Shown here in pieces: positions 28,037-36,277 of a stretch of DNA of 64,000 nt. Numbering within the stretch: the stretch's first letter is position 1; each line of letters begins with the position of its first letter. This DNA is from JAEUJZ01 sp964460115 (lineage in GTDB: Bacteria; Myxococcota_A; Polyangia; Palsa-1104; JAEUJZ01): contig CAYWPR010000003.1 of NCBI GenBank assembly GCA_964460115.1, positions 62,001 to 126,000 of the forward strand, read 5' to 3'. The notes beneath the pieces are model-generated. The model did not search any database. It saw only the letters and a program-made list of their open reading frames with translations, and was not told the origin of the DNA. Both the position numbers and the translations under genes were made by a program.

Positions 28037-28080
28037 CTAGTATCCGGCTGATATCTGGCTAGTATCCGGCTGATATCTGG
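28037..28080. repeat. Perfect 22-bp tandem duplication between vgrG and the DUF6484-like gene
   Basis: The unit starts CTAGTATCCGGC and ends TGATATCTGG, present twice without mismatch (28037-28058 and 28059-28080), followed by a further CTGG. It is in the untranslated gap between two co-directional genes. Confidence 0.85.
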
Positions 28081-28101
28081 CTGGTTTTGGGCCCACGCCG
28101 A

Positions 28102-30408
28102 TTAGTTCTGAGAAATCTTGCTGCCTTTCATCACAATGTCGCCGCTGGCTTTGACCGACAGTTTTTTGCCGCTAAGGGTGATGTCGCCGTTTTTTTTCAG
28201 CACAATCGTGGCGCTGCCCACCGCCAAAGTCATTTCGCTGGCGGCGACGATAGTGACTTTGGTGCCGGCATTCAGGATGATCTCTTTGCCGGCTTCACCG
28301 GACAGATTCTGTCCGGCTTTGATGCCGACGTTATTGTCGGCTTCCCAAGTCGCCCCGCCGCTGACTTTGATGCTTTGATCGCCACCAACCGTTTGCTTGT
28401 GATCGGTGCCCATTTTTTCGGTCACCGAAGTGCCGGTGATCTCGGTTCGGGATGTGCCGTTTATTTCGGTCAGACTTTTAGCAATGGTCAGGGTCATGCT
28501 GCCGCCAACCAATTCGGTATGACTTGCGGTGATCATCTCGGTTAGAGAATCTCCCACAGTAAGGTGCATGGCCGCGCCTATGGTCTCGGTATGCGCGGCG
28601 CCGGTTTTCAAAGTCCGATTGGCAAAAACGGCGATTTCCTGATTGGCGCCGACGGCGATTTGCTGATTAGCACCCACCGCCAGGCTCTGATTGGCGCCGA
28701 CCTGCATCGTCTCATTTTGAGCAACGGCCGCAGCGCGATCGTTTCCGACGCTGACTGATTCATTATGACCGACGTTGCGCACTCGATCGTGGCCTATGGT
28801 CGCGGTGGCGTCATGGCCGACTGTATCGGTGGTATCACGGCCAAAGCTCTGCGTCCGATCGCGCTCGATGATCGAGTTCATGTCAAGCTGAGCGTGCAGA
28901 AAAATCTCTTCCGAGCCGGCGGCGTCCTCGAAACGCAGCTCGTTGTAACCGCCGCCGCCAGGACTAGAGGCGGACTTCAAGGTGCTGACCGTCTTTTTGG
29001 CCGGCAAGGGATAGGGTTGCGGGTTCTCACCGTTATAAACGCGACCGCTTAGCACCGGCCGATCCGGGTCACCTTCCAAAAACTGCACCAGCACTTCTTG
29101 TCCGATGCGCGGCAGTACGACACCGCCAAACGACAGACCGGCCCAAGGCTGACTGACGCGTATCCAGCAGGAACTTTGATCGTCGTTTTTTCCCTGCCGA
29201 TCCCAGTGAAACTGCACCTTCACTCGACCGTGCTCGTCGCAATGAATTTCTTCTCCGGCCGGACCGACGACGATGGCGGTCTGCACGCCGGGGATGGTGG
29301 GGCGCGGCGTTAGGCGCACCGGCCGAAACGGCGCACTGCTCGGAATGCATTCAACGGAGTTTTCATATCCACCGTTTTGCGGCGCGGCGGCATGCTCGCG
29401 CAGCGCCTGCGGCTGCGTCCCTTTGTGCCGCACGGCGACGATTAGATATTCTTGATTGAATTCCTGACGCCGATGCTGGGTCAGAGCAAAGGTATAGCCA
29501 GGGCAAAGCGCACGTACATTGCTGCGGCCTCGAAAAACATTGCGGCGACAGGTTTGTTCCTCGAGCCGGATTTTCGCCAAGCGCTGGCCAAGGGCCGGGT
29601 CGACATATTCGCCGGGGAAGTAATAACTGCTGAGGTTGTCAAAGGCACTGCCCTGCGCCCGGGCTTCAAGCTCTAGACTGGGCTGCTTGAATTTGAAATC
29701 GCGCAGCACCGCAGCACCGGAATGCAGCGCGCTTTCCGCTCGCAGTTCGTACATGCATTCTTCATACAGGTGCGGCGTATCGCGATGGCTGAGCTCCGCA
29801 TAGTTTGGCAGCTTGGCAAAAGCATGGGGACCGTCGCCAAGCACCAACACATCTTTTTCTTTTTCGTGCTCAAAGTGATAGCTGATGCCTTCTTCTTCCC
29901 ACAGCCGCTGTACAAAGTTCAGATTGCTTTCCTGATACTGAACGCAGTAGTCGCGCGGACCATAACTGCCGTGCAAAAGAGCATTCAGCGCATCCGACGG
30001 CAACTCGGCATCGGTCAGTACCTTGCGGGCCACATCGGGGGCCGATTTTTGCTGAAAAATTCTTGCGTCGCGGGTGTAATGCTGCGCTTTTAGCGTCGGA
30101 ACTAGGGTTGCTTCGTAGCGGCTTTGCGCAATGCCGGCGGCGGTCTGCACAAAGCGCTCGATCACCCCGTACACATGCCGCGTATAACGCTCGCCGCTCG
30201 GCAATCGTCCAAGCATGGTCAAACTGGCCGGCTGACCGATGGGTGCCTCCAGATCCAGCGCAGCATTGGAACTGACGAGCTCTAGCTGAAAGTCAAAGGT
30301 CTGATTCAGGGCCTCATACCCCGTAAATTGGTAAACTTGCAGCGCCGCATCAGCCAGCGCCTCGGCATGAAACAAAAACTCAGCCTGATCTAAATCCAGC
30401 TTGCTCAT
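28102..30408 (-). CDS. vgrG: Type VI secretion system spike protein VgrG
   Basis: Trimeric spike that carries effectors through the T6SS tube. The 768 residues show the gp27-like N-terminal region (YQFTGYEALNQTFDFQLELVS), the OB-fold with GPAGEEIHCDEHGRVKVQFHWDR and SCWIRVSQPWAG, and then a long gp5-like beta-helix made of short repeats (TVGHDATATIGHDRV, VGANQSLAVGANQQI). It heads an operon of effector genes on the minus strand. No tssA-M structural genes occur in the window, so this is an orphan vgrG cluster. Confidence 0.95.
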   Translation of the reverse strand: MSKLDLDQAEFLFHAEALADAALQVYQFTGYEALNQTFDFQLELVSSNAALDLEAPIGQPASLTMLGRLPSGERYTRHVYGVIERFVQTAAGIAQSRYEATLVPTLKAQHYTRDARIFQQKSAPDVARKVLTDAELPSDALNALLHGSYGPRDYCVQYQESNLNFVQRLWEEEGISYHFEHEKEKDVLVLGDGPHAFAKLPNYAELSHRDTPHLYEECMYELRAESALHSGAAVLRDFKFKQPSLELEARAQGSAFDNLSSYYFPGEYVDPALGQRLAKIRLEEQTCRRNVFRGRSNVRALCPGYTFALTQHRRQEFNQEYLIVAVRHKGTQPQALREHAAAPQNGGYENSVECIPSSAPFRPVRLTPRPTIPGVQTAIVVGPAGEEIHCDEHGRVKVQFHWDRQGKNDDQSSCWIRVSQPWAGLSFGGVVLPRIGQEVLVQFLEGDPDRPVLSGRVYNGENPQPYPLPAKKTVSTLKSASSPGGGGYNELRFEDAAGSEEIFLHAQLDMNSIIERDRTQSFGRDTTDTVGHDATATIGHDRVRNVGHNESVSVGNDRAAAVAQNETMQVGANQSLAVGANQQIAVGANQEIAVFANRTLKTGAAHTETIGAAMHLTVGDSLTEMITASHTELVGGSMTLTIAKSLTEINGTSRTEITGTSVTEKMGTDHKQTVGGDQSIKVSGGATWEADNNVGIKAGQNLSGEAGKEIILNAGTKVTIVAASEMTLAVGSATIVLKKNGDITLSGKKLSVKASGDIVMKGSKISQN

Positions 30409-30576
30409 GAAACCACCTCGATCGGCGTAATTTGGCGGAATTTATGACGCGCCGCAGATATAAAATCGCGCTCGGGGTCACAAATCATTTCGGGACCATA
30501 GACTGGCATTTGTCCCTGCGCAACTAGAACTCGCGGCAGGGCAGAGGGGCGGCGTCAGAGACGCCTGAGGCCGACG
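30409..30576. other. Intergenic region upstream of vgrG
   Basis: About 170 bases between the vgrG start and the 3' end of the next lipoprotein gene. It must hold the promoter of the vgrG operon; I see no repeat or certain promoter. Confidence 0.35.
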
Positions 30577-31407
30577 TCAGGGCGTGGGGGCACACAGGAG
30601 GGTGAAGCTGAGGTCGCTTAGAAATTTGCCAAACACCAGGGGCGAGCTCAAGTTGAGCGCGCCCGAAAGCAGCGGCGGTTTTGTAAAATGAACCGACTTT
30701 TGGCCGGTAAATTTCCACTTTCCCGAGGGCGTAGCTTCGATCGTCATATAGCCTTCATCCAGATCTATACCGCCGTCGTAGGTGATGCCAAGAAACGTCA
30801 TGTCGATCGAAGTGTCGAGCCAGAAGTCGAAGCGGTGAGCAAGGACTCCGTCCCGCGGAGGATCGAAACGCCTGCTTCGAAAGCCGAGCAGGTTGTGAAG
30901 CTGCGAGACGTCGAAGGAGAGCAAAGCAAAAGACACGTCCTCGTAGAGGATTCCTTCCCAATTGCTGCCGAGTTCAGGGGGCGGATTGCGAGGCGCAAGC
31001 GAACGCCTGTCGGCAATGAGGTAGGTGCTTGCAAAGTATTGGCTCGCGGTGAGATCCCAGCTTTGTGGGTCGCCGATGCGGCGCAGCTCGCGAAGCGGAC
31101 GATCGCTAAGCATGGCGAGCTTCACGGTGGTGGTACCGGTTGAAAACTCGTAACTCGACTGAACGTAGAGCAGCTCGGCATTGCAGCCCTCCGGAGCCAA
31201 GCGCATGAGGGCTTGCTGCTCAGACACCGAAGCCTCCCGGGTCGCTAGCCCGTCACATTTGCCGACGCAGATTGACTCCTCGTCGCGCGCAGTCTTTGCT
31301 TTTTCCGCAAGAGGTCCTTCGCTCCCGCAGCCGATTGAAAGCAAAAGCATCCCGCACCCAGCAAGCATCCATTTTGTTCCCATACGAGTCAGTATTTTCT
31401 TATTCAT
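30577..31407 (-). CDS. Putative lipoprotein, unknown function
   Basis: The 276-residue protein has a signal peptide with a lipobox (LLLSIGC, cysteine about 27) followed by GSEGP. A short ESICVGKCDGL segment follows, similar to a motif seen in secreted Myxococcota proteins. The rest looks beta-rich (SYEFSTGTTTVKLAML, DGVLAHRFDFWLDTS) and ends FTLLCAPTP. No catalytic motif is visible. It is alone between vgrG and the divergent hydrolase gene. Confidence 0.75.
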   Translation of the reverse strand: MNKKILTRMGTKWMLAGCGMLLLSIGCGSEGPLAEKAKTARDEESICVGKCDGLATREASVSEQQALMRLAPEGCNAELLYVQSSYEFSTGTTTVKLAMLSDRPLRELRRIGDPQSWDLTASQYFASTYLIADRRSLAPRNPPPELGSNWEGILYEDVSFALLSFDVSQLHNLLGFRSRRFDPPRDGVLAHRFDFWLDTSIDMTFLGITYDGGIDLDEGYMTIEATPSGKWKFTGQKSVHFTKPPLLSGALNLSSPLVFGKFLSDLSFTLLCAPTP

Positions 31408-31686
31408 CTGTCTGTTCCTGTGTAGTTATCGGTGCCATTCCAATGCCAGGGGCATTGGGGTCCGACACTATAGTGAAGCTGCCCTCAGAAAGGAGGGGAA
31501 AAAGGGTCTTCCGCGGTTTTTCGCCCAGCTTCGTTGAGAAGTAATTCTCCGTTACGAATGGAATGCTCAGCAGGCCATCAAGTGACCCAACCATTTTTCG
31601 AAGCCGGTTCCTCCTGGCGATTCATGTCGATTCATGATGCACGCAAGTCGTCCTCGCCAATGCCATTTCGAGTGTCATACATTGAC

Positions 31687-32682
31687 ATGGGTACAATTTC
31701 GCAACGGGTCGCCCTTTTGTTGCTAGCGCTTGTCGAAGTTTCAGGATGCTACGCGTGGACCCAGGTTCCCGCCGGCGTGCAGCAAAAAGTATTTGATGTA
31801 AACGTCGACGGCCTTTTGCAGCACTATACGTTGCTGATTCCGGCGGCGCGCCTGGCCCAAAACAGCCGTCCGCTGTCTGCTGTACTGGTCTTGCACAGCG
31901 GCTTTTCCGGAGATGATCCAAGCAGCGCCGACATCGCGCGCCTTTTGGCCCAGCAGGGCATGATGGTTGTGATGCCGGCGTATCGCGGCGAAGTTCGCAA
32001 GGTGGATGGTCAAAAAAGCCAGGGGCGCATTGAGTTTTGTCGAGGCGAAGTCGATGACGCGTACGCGGGTCTAACCTGGCTGCGTCAGCAGCCTGGCGTC
32101 GATCCGGCGCGCATCGGAGTCCTTGGCTCGTCGCATGGCGGCTGCATCGCGCTGCAGCTTGGGCGGCGCGTTCCTTGGTTGCGCGCCATCGTGACGCTAT
32201 CGGCGCCGCTTGAAGCAGCAAGTTTGCTGAAACATTTAGAGGACAAGCCTTATCAGACGTTCTTTTACAACGGAATTCTGGCCGCGAAGCTAAAATCTTA
32301 TACTCAAACCACGCCGAGCGAGCATCCGATGTCCTACATCGAGCGCTCCCCGCTTTTTGGCATTGCCGAAGCGCAAATTCCTATGTTGATCATTCACGGA
32401 ACCAGCGATTCGATTGTTCCTGTGAAGCAGGCGTGCTGGCTGCTTGCGGCATTGCGCCGACAAGGCCGGCCCATTCGTGAATTTTTGGTAGATAGCTCTG
32501 GCGAGATGCGACCGAGCAGCCAGTCCGTCTGTTCGCCTTCCCAAGATGCGCCAGCGGAGAAAAACCACCTGCGCACCGAATTCGTATTTCTGCATGAACA
32601 AGGTCACAGTTACGCCCAAGCTCCGCGGCACACGGCGCAGATGAAAGCCGTAAAATTTCTAAGCGAGGAGCTTCAGCCGTAA
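31687..32682 (+). CDS. Alpha/beta hydrolase, prolyl-oligopeptidase/dienelactone-hydrolase-like, probable lipoprotein
   Basis: The 331-residue protein has a short signal sequence with lipobox EVSGC. The nucleophile elbow is LGSSHGGC (serine about 149), the acid is in HGTSDSIVP and the histidine in LHEQGHSYA, giving a complete Ser-Asp-His triad. It probably hydrolyses a peptide or ester outside the cytoplasmic membrane; the substrate is unknown. The ATG at 31687 is chosen because the signal sequence begins there. It lies 32 bases upstream of the CHAT gene on the same strand. Confidence 0.82.
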   Translation: MGTISQRVALLLLALVEVSGCYAWTQVPAGVQQKVFDVNVDGLLQHYTLLIPAARLAQNSRPLSAVLVLHSGFSGDDPSSADIARLLAQQGMMVVMPAYRGEVRKVDGQKSQGRIEFCRGEVDDAYAGLTWLRQQPGVDPARIGVLGSSHGGCIALQLGRRVPWLRAIVTLSAPLEAASLLKHLEDKPYQTFFYNGILAAKLKSYTQTTPSEHPMSYIERSPLFGIAEAQIPMLIIHGTSDSIVPVKQACWLLAALRRQGRPIREFLVDSSGEMRPSSQSVCSPSQDAPAEKNHLRTEFVFLHEQGHSYAQAPRHTAQMKAVKFLSEELQP

Positions 32683-32714
32683 GATCATATTTACTGGGCC
32701 AAAGGAGCAGCCTT

Positions 32715-33614
32715 ATGCACAGCATTCATGTCGTTCTTGCCGCTGCCAATCCCCGTGGCACCACGGCGCTACAGCTTGATGAAGAAGTTCGGCGCATCGA
32801 GGAGCAGATTGCGCAGTCGGCATATACAGAAGGCCTGGCCGGTCAAAGCGGAAAAAGTGCCAAGATTTTGCTGCGCGCCGTGTGGGCCGCCCACCTTATC
32901 GATCTGGTACGAAATGTCGCGGCCTTTGAGCCAAGCATCGTGCACTTTAGCGGACATGGAGAAGGGCAAAACGGACTGCTTATGGTCGGGCAAGATGCGC
33001 GACCGGCGCCAGTGGAAGCACAGATTCTGCGCGATATTCTGGAAGAGTTTCGCAGCAGCACGCGCCTTGTTTTCCTCAATGCTTGTTATTCTGCCGTTCA
33101 AGCAGAGCAGATTCGCCAAGGAATCGACTGCGTAATCGGCATGCGCCACGGCATAAGCGATGCGGGCGCGTCTTTGTTTGCAGCGGCTTTGTATGGGCAA
33201 CTGGCGCTCGGTAGTTCCATCGGCCGAGCCTTTCGACTGGCGCGGGCCGTCATGAGCGCCCAGTCCGCCGCAGATGCAGAGGTCCCCTGTTTGCTTTGCC
33301 GCGATGGCATCAATGCGGATCAGGTCTTTTTGACCGCGACCGCGGCATCCCCGGCCAAAGCCGAGGAATGGCAAACCATGCTGCAAGCGTCAAATCCGCC
33401 GCGTTCCGTGCTGCGCCGAGCCATCAACTTGGCCCTGCCCAAAGATGCCGATCTGGAGGCATTCGTGGCCGACCGGCGCAGCGATCCGCGCTACGCTCGC
33501 GTCCATCGAGAATGGGGATCGGACATGCAGCGGCAGCGTAAGCTCAACCTGCTATTTGACTACGGCCCAAGCACCGACGAGCTCAAGGCGGATTTGCTCG
33601 AATTTGCCGGCTGA
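32715..33614 (+). CDS. CHAT-domain caspase-like protease with C-terminal effector-associated-type domain
   Basis: The 299-residue protein has a CHAT fold: VHFSGHGE with catalytic H81 and VFLNACYSA with C124, followed by GMRHGISDAGASLFAAALYG, typical of the C14 clan. After a linker (about residue 215), residues 230-299 form a helical domain (DLEAFVADRR, QRQRKLNLLFDYGPS) similar to small domains that accompany conflict-system NTPases and proteases in Myxococcota. Probably a signal-activated cysteine protease. It lies 117 bases upstream of the disrupted kinase-AAA gene. Confidence 0.85.
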   Translation: MHSIHVVLAAANPRGTTALQLDEEVRRIEEQIAQSAYTEGLAGQSGKSAKILLRAVWAAHLIDLVRNVAAFEPSIVHFSGHGEGQNGLLMVGQDARPAPVEAQILRDILEEFRSSTRLVFLNACYSAVQAEQIRQGIDCVIGMRHGISDAGASLFAAALYGQLALGSSIGRAFRLARAVMSAQSAADAEVPCLLCRDGINADQVFLTATAASPAKAEEWQTMLQASNPPRSVLRRAINLALPKDADLEAFVADRRSDPRYARVHREWGSDMQRQRKLNLLFDYGPSTDELKADLLEFAG

Positions 33615-34119
33615 CCGAGTTTCGGCAAAGCGTGGGGGCACAGTAGGGTATAATGGTACGTTGTCTGCGGGTTTTTTTGGGGATTCGAAACGCGCCGACT
33701 GCAAAAGCCGCTTAGACCAAGGGGACACACCATGGCAACCATGGATACCTATGTCTTACAGGAAACTTTGTATCTAGGTGCCAACACCCATGTCAGAGGC
33801 GGAATTCATCGCGATAGCGGCATCGCAGTTGCCCTAAAAATGCCGCTGGGCGATCCTCCGCCACAGAAAATGCTGGACAAGCTACAGCGCGAGTACCGTC
33901 TGCTGCGCGATCTAGCGATTCCGGGAGTCATTTGCGCCATAGACCTCATCTACTCCGGACCGAGCTTGGTGCTGGTCTTAGAACGCTGGGGCGAGCAATC
34001 CCTTGATCGGGTTTTATCGCAAGGCGCAATGCCAGTGACCACGGCACTGCGTCTAGGTGCATCCATCGCGCGCATTTTGGCCAAAATTCACCAACGCGGA
34101 GTGATCCACCGCGACATCA

Positions 34120-34130
34120 AGCCGCAAAAT
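34120..34130. repeat. Direct repeat AGCCGCAAAAT, left copy (target duplication or att core)
   Basis: The 11 bases AGCCGCAAAAT occur here inside the kinase codons for KPQN and again at 44449-44459, also in kinase frame. Removing one copy plus the intervening segment restores an uninterrupted kinase frame. Confidence 0.85.
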
Positions 34131-34139
34131 CCTGTTTGC
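34131..34139. repeat. Terminal inverted repeat CCTGTTTGC, left end of the insert
   Basis: Starts directly after the left direct repeat. Its exact reverse complement, GCAAACAGG, lies at 44439-44447, one base before the right direct repeat. Homology between the ends does not continue beyond these 9 bases. Confidence 0.8.
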
Positions 34140-34179
34140 GGAATTTCTCATCTAAATACAGCCGGCTAGAAATGGCCGT

Positions 34180-34431
34180 TCAGCAATTCCTCACTGCATT
34201 TCTCGACCTCTCCAAAGCTGAAGGTTCGAACTGGCATGGCTCGAGCGTGCACAAAAACGGAAAGCCGGACTCGGTCAATGCACGGACTGTTGCGCTCAGG
34301 GTCTGTGCCTTCTGCTCATCGTACTCGGCAACCCACGCTGATCCCTCGTTATGCACATGCATCATTACTTCATGCGCATGCTCGGCGTCGATAGCGAAGT
34401 GCACGAAGAGGAGCTTTTCTACAAACTCCAT
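34180..34431 (-). CDS. clpS: ClpS-type Clp protease adaptor, 5' end uncertain
   Basis: ClpS delivers N-degron substrates to ClpAP. The visible protein matches the core: MEFVEKLLFVHF, HVHNEGSAWVAEYDEQKA and FPFLCTLEP. The family motif HNDDYTTMEF actually begins upstream of the ATG at 34431; the frame stays open to 34530 (RAAIRFHNDDYTT), but without ATG, GTG or TTG. A neighbouring frame has an ATG reading MDALRFVF that would join the motif after a one-base shift. So either a frameshift or a rare start codon is involved, and the gene may be decaying. Confidence 0.72.
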   Translation of the reverse strand: MEFVEKLLFVHFAIDAEHAHEVMMHVHNEGSAWVAEYDEQKAQTLSATVRALTESGFPFLCTLEPCQFEPSALERSRNAVRNC

Positions 34432-34554
34432 AGTGGTGTAGTCATCGTTGTGAAAACGAATCGCAGCGCGTCCATTTGGAAACCGCGCATTCGGTGACGT
34501 CCAATCTGACCTGGGGTGGCGACGATGGCGTCAAGGCGCGAGGCTACCTTCGCG

Positions 34555-34585
34555 GCCAGTGCGGCATCGGCAAGGCCGCACTGGC
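34555..34585. other. Perfect 11-bp inverted repeat upstream of clpS
   Basis: GCCAGTGCGGC and GCCGCACTGGC flank a 9-base loop. A second perfect 7-bp hairpin, GGTCCTG/CAGGACC with a 6-base loop, follows at 34602-34621. Neither is followed by a T-run. Both lie in the gap between the M50 fragment and clpS, where no supported gene exists. Confidence 0.6.
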
Positions 34586-34694
34586 GTAGCAAGGCGCACC
34601 TGGTCCTGGTGAAGCAGGACCCATAATACATGGATCACGCCGACCTGCGTTGCCCAAGGGCGTAGGAGACAAGCAAGCCAAGAAGCAGCATCTG

Positions 34695-35006
34695 CTATCT
34701 TAGAGCAACCCAGCCGAGCCCGCAGGCCACGGCAATCGATACGAGCGCCACGATCAGGCTGCCCCGGCCCGGACGGTCGCGCTCGATCAAGCCGGCAAAG
34801 ACGTAGCCACCGTCGAGCGGCAACATGGGCAACAGGTTTAGCACACCCCAGCCGACGTTGGCCCATAGTAGCTGCTGAGCCAGCCAAGATTGCTCTTGGT
34901 GCATAAGCCGAGCCGCTCCCCAAAAAAGCGCGCCCAGTAAGAACCCGGCGGCGGGTCCGGCCAGTGATATTGCGATATGCCGGCGCCAGTCCGCCGCCCC
35001 GGCCAC
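34695..35006 (-). pseudogene. 5'-truncated site-2-type (M50) membrane protease
   Basis: The frame encodes the C-terminal half of an M50 intramembrane metalloprotease: ISLAGPAAGFLLGALFWG and LLWANVGWGVLNLLPMLPLDGG, the second zinc-site motif. In-frame similarity extends upstream to about 35050 (ASPSIELGAFGGLTFYSP), but the zinc-binding HExxH helix that should precede it is not found; the upstream frame instead runs into the end of the acyltransferase gene. It is therefore a truncated, inactive gene, unless the missing part lies in another frame. Confidence 0.68.
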
Positions 35007-35151
35007 TGGGCTGTAGAAAGTCAGCCCGCCGAACGCCCCAAGTTCGATCGAGGGGCTGGCCCAATTGCTGGATGGCGTCGTGTGCGTAGGCGATTTGTAG
35101 GACGCGGGTTCATCTTTTGTGAACTTCGCTGGCCAGGCGGCTTCTCGCAGC

Positions 35152-35904
35152 TCACAATCGGTAGCGCGCCTTTATGGACTGAAAGGTTGCTTGGACGTTC
35201 TCGATCAGCCTGTCAGTTGCTACACCGGCGACGGAAATCTGCTCTGAAAAGACCACTCGCAGCGGCCCCTTGCGCACAAATGCGCTGCCGCGGGCCAGGC
35301 GCTCGTGGCCGCCGATGACCGTGACACAGACAATCGGCTGCGCCGCTGAGGCCGCCAGCAGAAACGCGCCGCGCTTCATCGGCAGAAGCTCGCCATTCCA
35401 ACTGCGCGTCCCTTCCGGACTTACCAGAATGCAGGCGCCTTCCTGTGCCCGCGCTGCGGCCCGGGCCACACTGGTGCGCCATTGCGCCTCGTCGGTGCGA
35501 TCGACGTGCAGGTGGCCGGTGCGCTTCATGTACGCACCATAGAAGGGAAAGCGCCCGAACTCGTTGTTGTAAAGACTCAAAAAGGGGCGCGGAATCACGG
35601 CGCCAAGGACAAGATGCTCTAGATGGGACTCCTGATTCCACATGAGGATGAGCCCGCCTTGCAGGGGCACACGCTCTTCGTGCAAGACCTCGAGCGTCAC
35701 TCCGAGATGGCGCAGCGCCCGCAGAGACCTCCGGCGCGCGTAGCAAAGACCATCGGCAGTGTTCGTCGATGGCGGATTCGAATCGAGCGCCAACTTGGCC
35801 AGAAGCGGGACGAGATCGGTAACAAGCACCCGTACCGAGCGCAGCACATCGGTAGCACTTGGCTTCGGCGGCGTGACGTATCCGGCGGGCTTGAGCAGAC
35901 TCAT
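35152..35904 (-). CDS. PlsC-like lysophospholipid acyltransferase with altered motif I
   Basis: The 250-residue protein has the GPAT/LPAAT layout: motif I region WNQESHLEHLVL, motif II FYGAYMKRTGHLHVDR, motif III VSPEGTRSWNGELLPMKRGAF and motif IV PIVCVTVIGG. In the usual NHxSxxD motif the histidine aligns with glutamine and the aspartate with glutamate, which should impair the classical mechanism. It may use a neighbouring histidine (NQESH) or act as a non-catalytic relative. It ends near the M50 fragment on the same strand. Confidence 0.8.
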   Translation of the reverse strand: MSLLKPAGYVTPPKPSATDVLRSVRVLVTDLVPLLAKLALDSNPPSTNTADGLCYARRRSLRALRHLGVTLEVLHEERVPLQGGLILMWNQESHLEHLVLGAVIPRPFLSLYNNEFGRFPFYGAYMKRTGHLHVDRTDEAQWRTSVARAAARAQEGACILVSPEGTRSWNGELLPMKRGAFLLAASAAQPIVCVTVIGGHERLARGSAFVRKGPLRVVFSEQISVAGVATDRLIENVQATFQSIKARYRL

Positions 35905-36277
35905 CTAGGATTCATTGCATCAAGGATTGGTTCATGCAAGTTAAGATTTTGCCTAACTTCACAGCTTCCCGATTCGCTCGTAGAAGTCCTGCATTGCCTG
36001 CTCTCCGATAGGAATGTTCTGCGGCGTGCCGAGAAGCGCTAGTCATGGCCCATAGGCCGCTAGGGTGAGCGCCTTCGCGATCGAGATGTTCGCTACGGGC
36101 TATGACTCCGCTTGTAATCTAGCCGCGGCTTCCTTTCTTCCAGGAACGCTGAAAAAAGGGAATCTCTCTCTGGTCATTTTGTACCCGTTTTTTGGGGACA
36201 GGTCAGGGTTTCTTAGATTATGATCTTCGAATCAGCCTTTGCTGATTGTGATCAAACTCGAAACATAGGAGTCCTGT
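35905..36277. other. Intergenic region with a possible gene remnant
   Basis: About 370 bases between the acyltransferase start and the SnoaL-like lipoprotein. On the minus strand 35959-36042 reads ALLGTPQNIPIGEQAMQDFY and then ERIGKL before a stop, which looks like the C-terminus of a lost protein of unknown family. A ribosome site AGGAG precedes the next gene. The rest shows no gene. Confidence 0.4.

Larger units (their letters stand above)
33732..34169 (+). pseudogene. N-terminal fragment of a Ser/Thr kinase-hybrid histidine kinase, cut by an insertion
   Basis: Residues 1-133 form the N-lobe and catalytic loop of a Hanks-type kinase: VALKMPL with the ATP-binding lysine, QREYRLLRDL, then GVIHRDIKPQN at residues 124-133. 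The frame then leaves the kinase and ends after 12 unrelated residues (PVCGISHLNTAG), so DFG, APE and the whole C-lobe are missing. They are found in the frame beginning at 44449, which resumes with PQNILVNAARSEVRLIDFG. The fragment alone cannot be an active kinase. The junction is at 34120-34130. Confidence 0.9.

Noticed and set aside
36180..36210. GGGGACAGGTCAGG-like motif resembling repeats beside REP-associated transposases
   Set aside because: Single copy, no second half and no Y1 transposase in the window.
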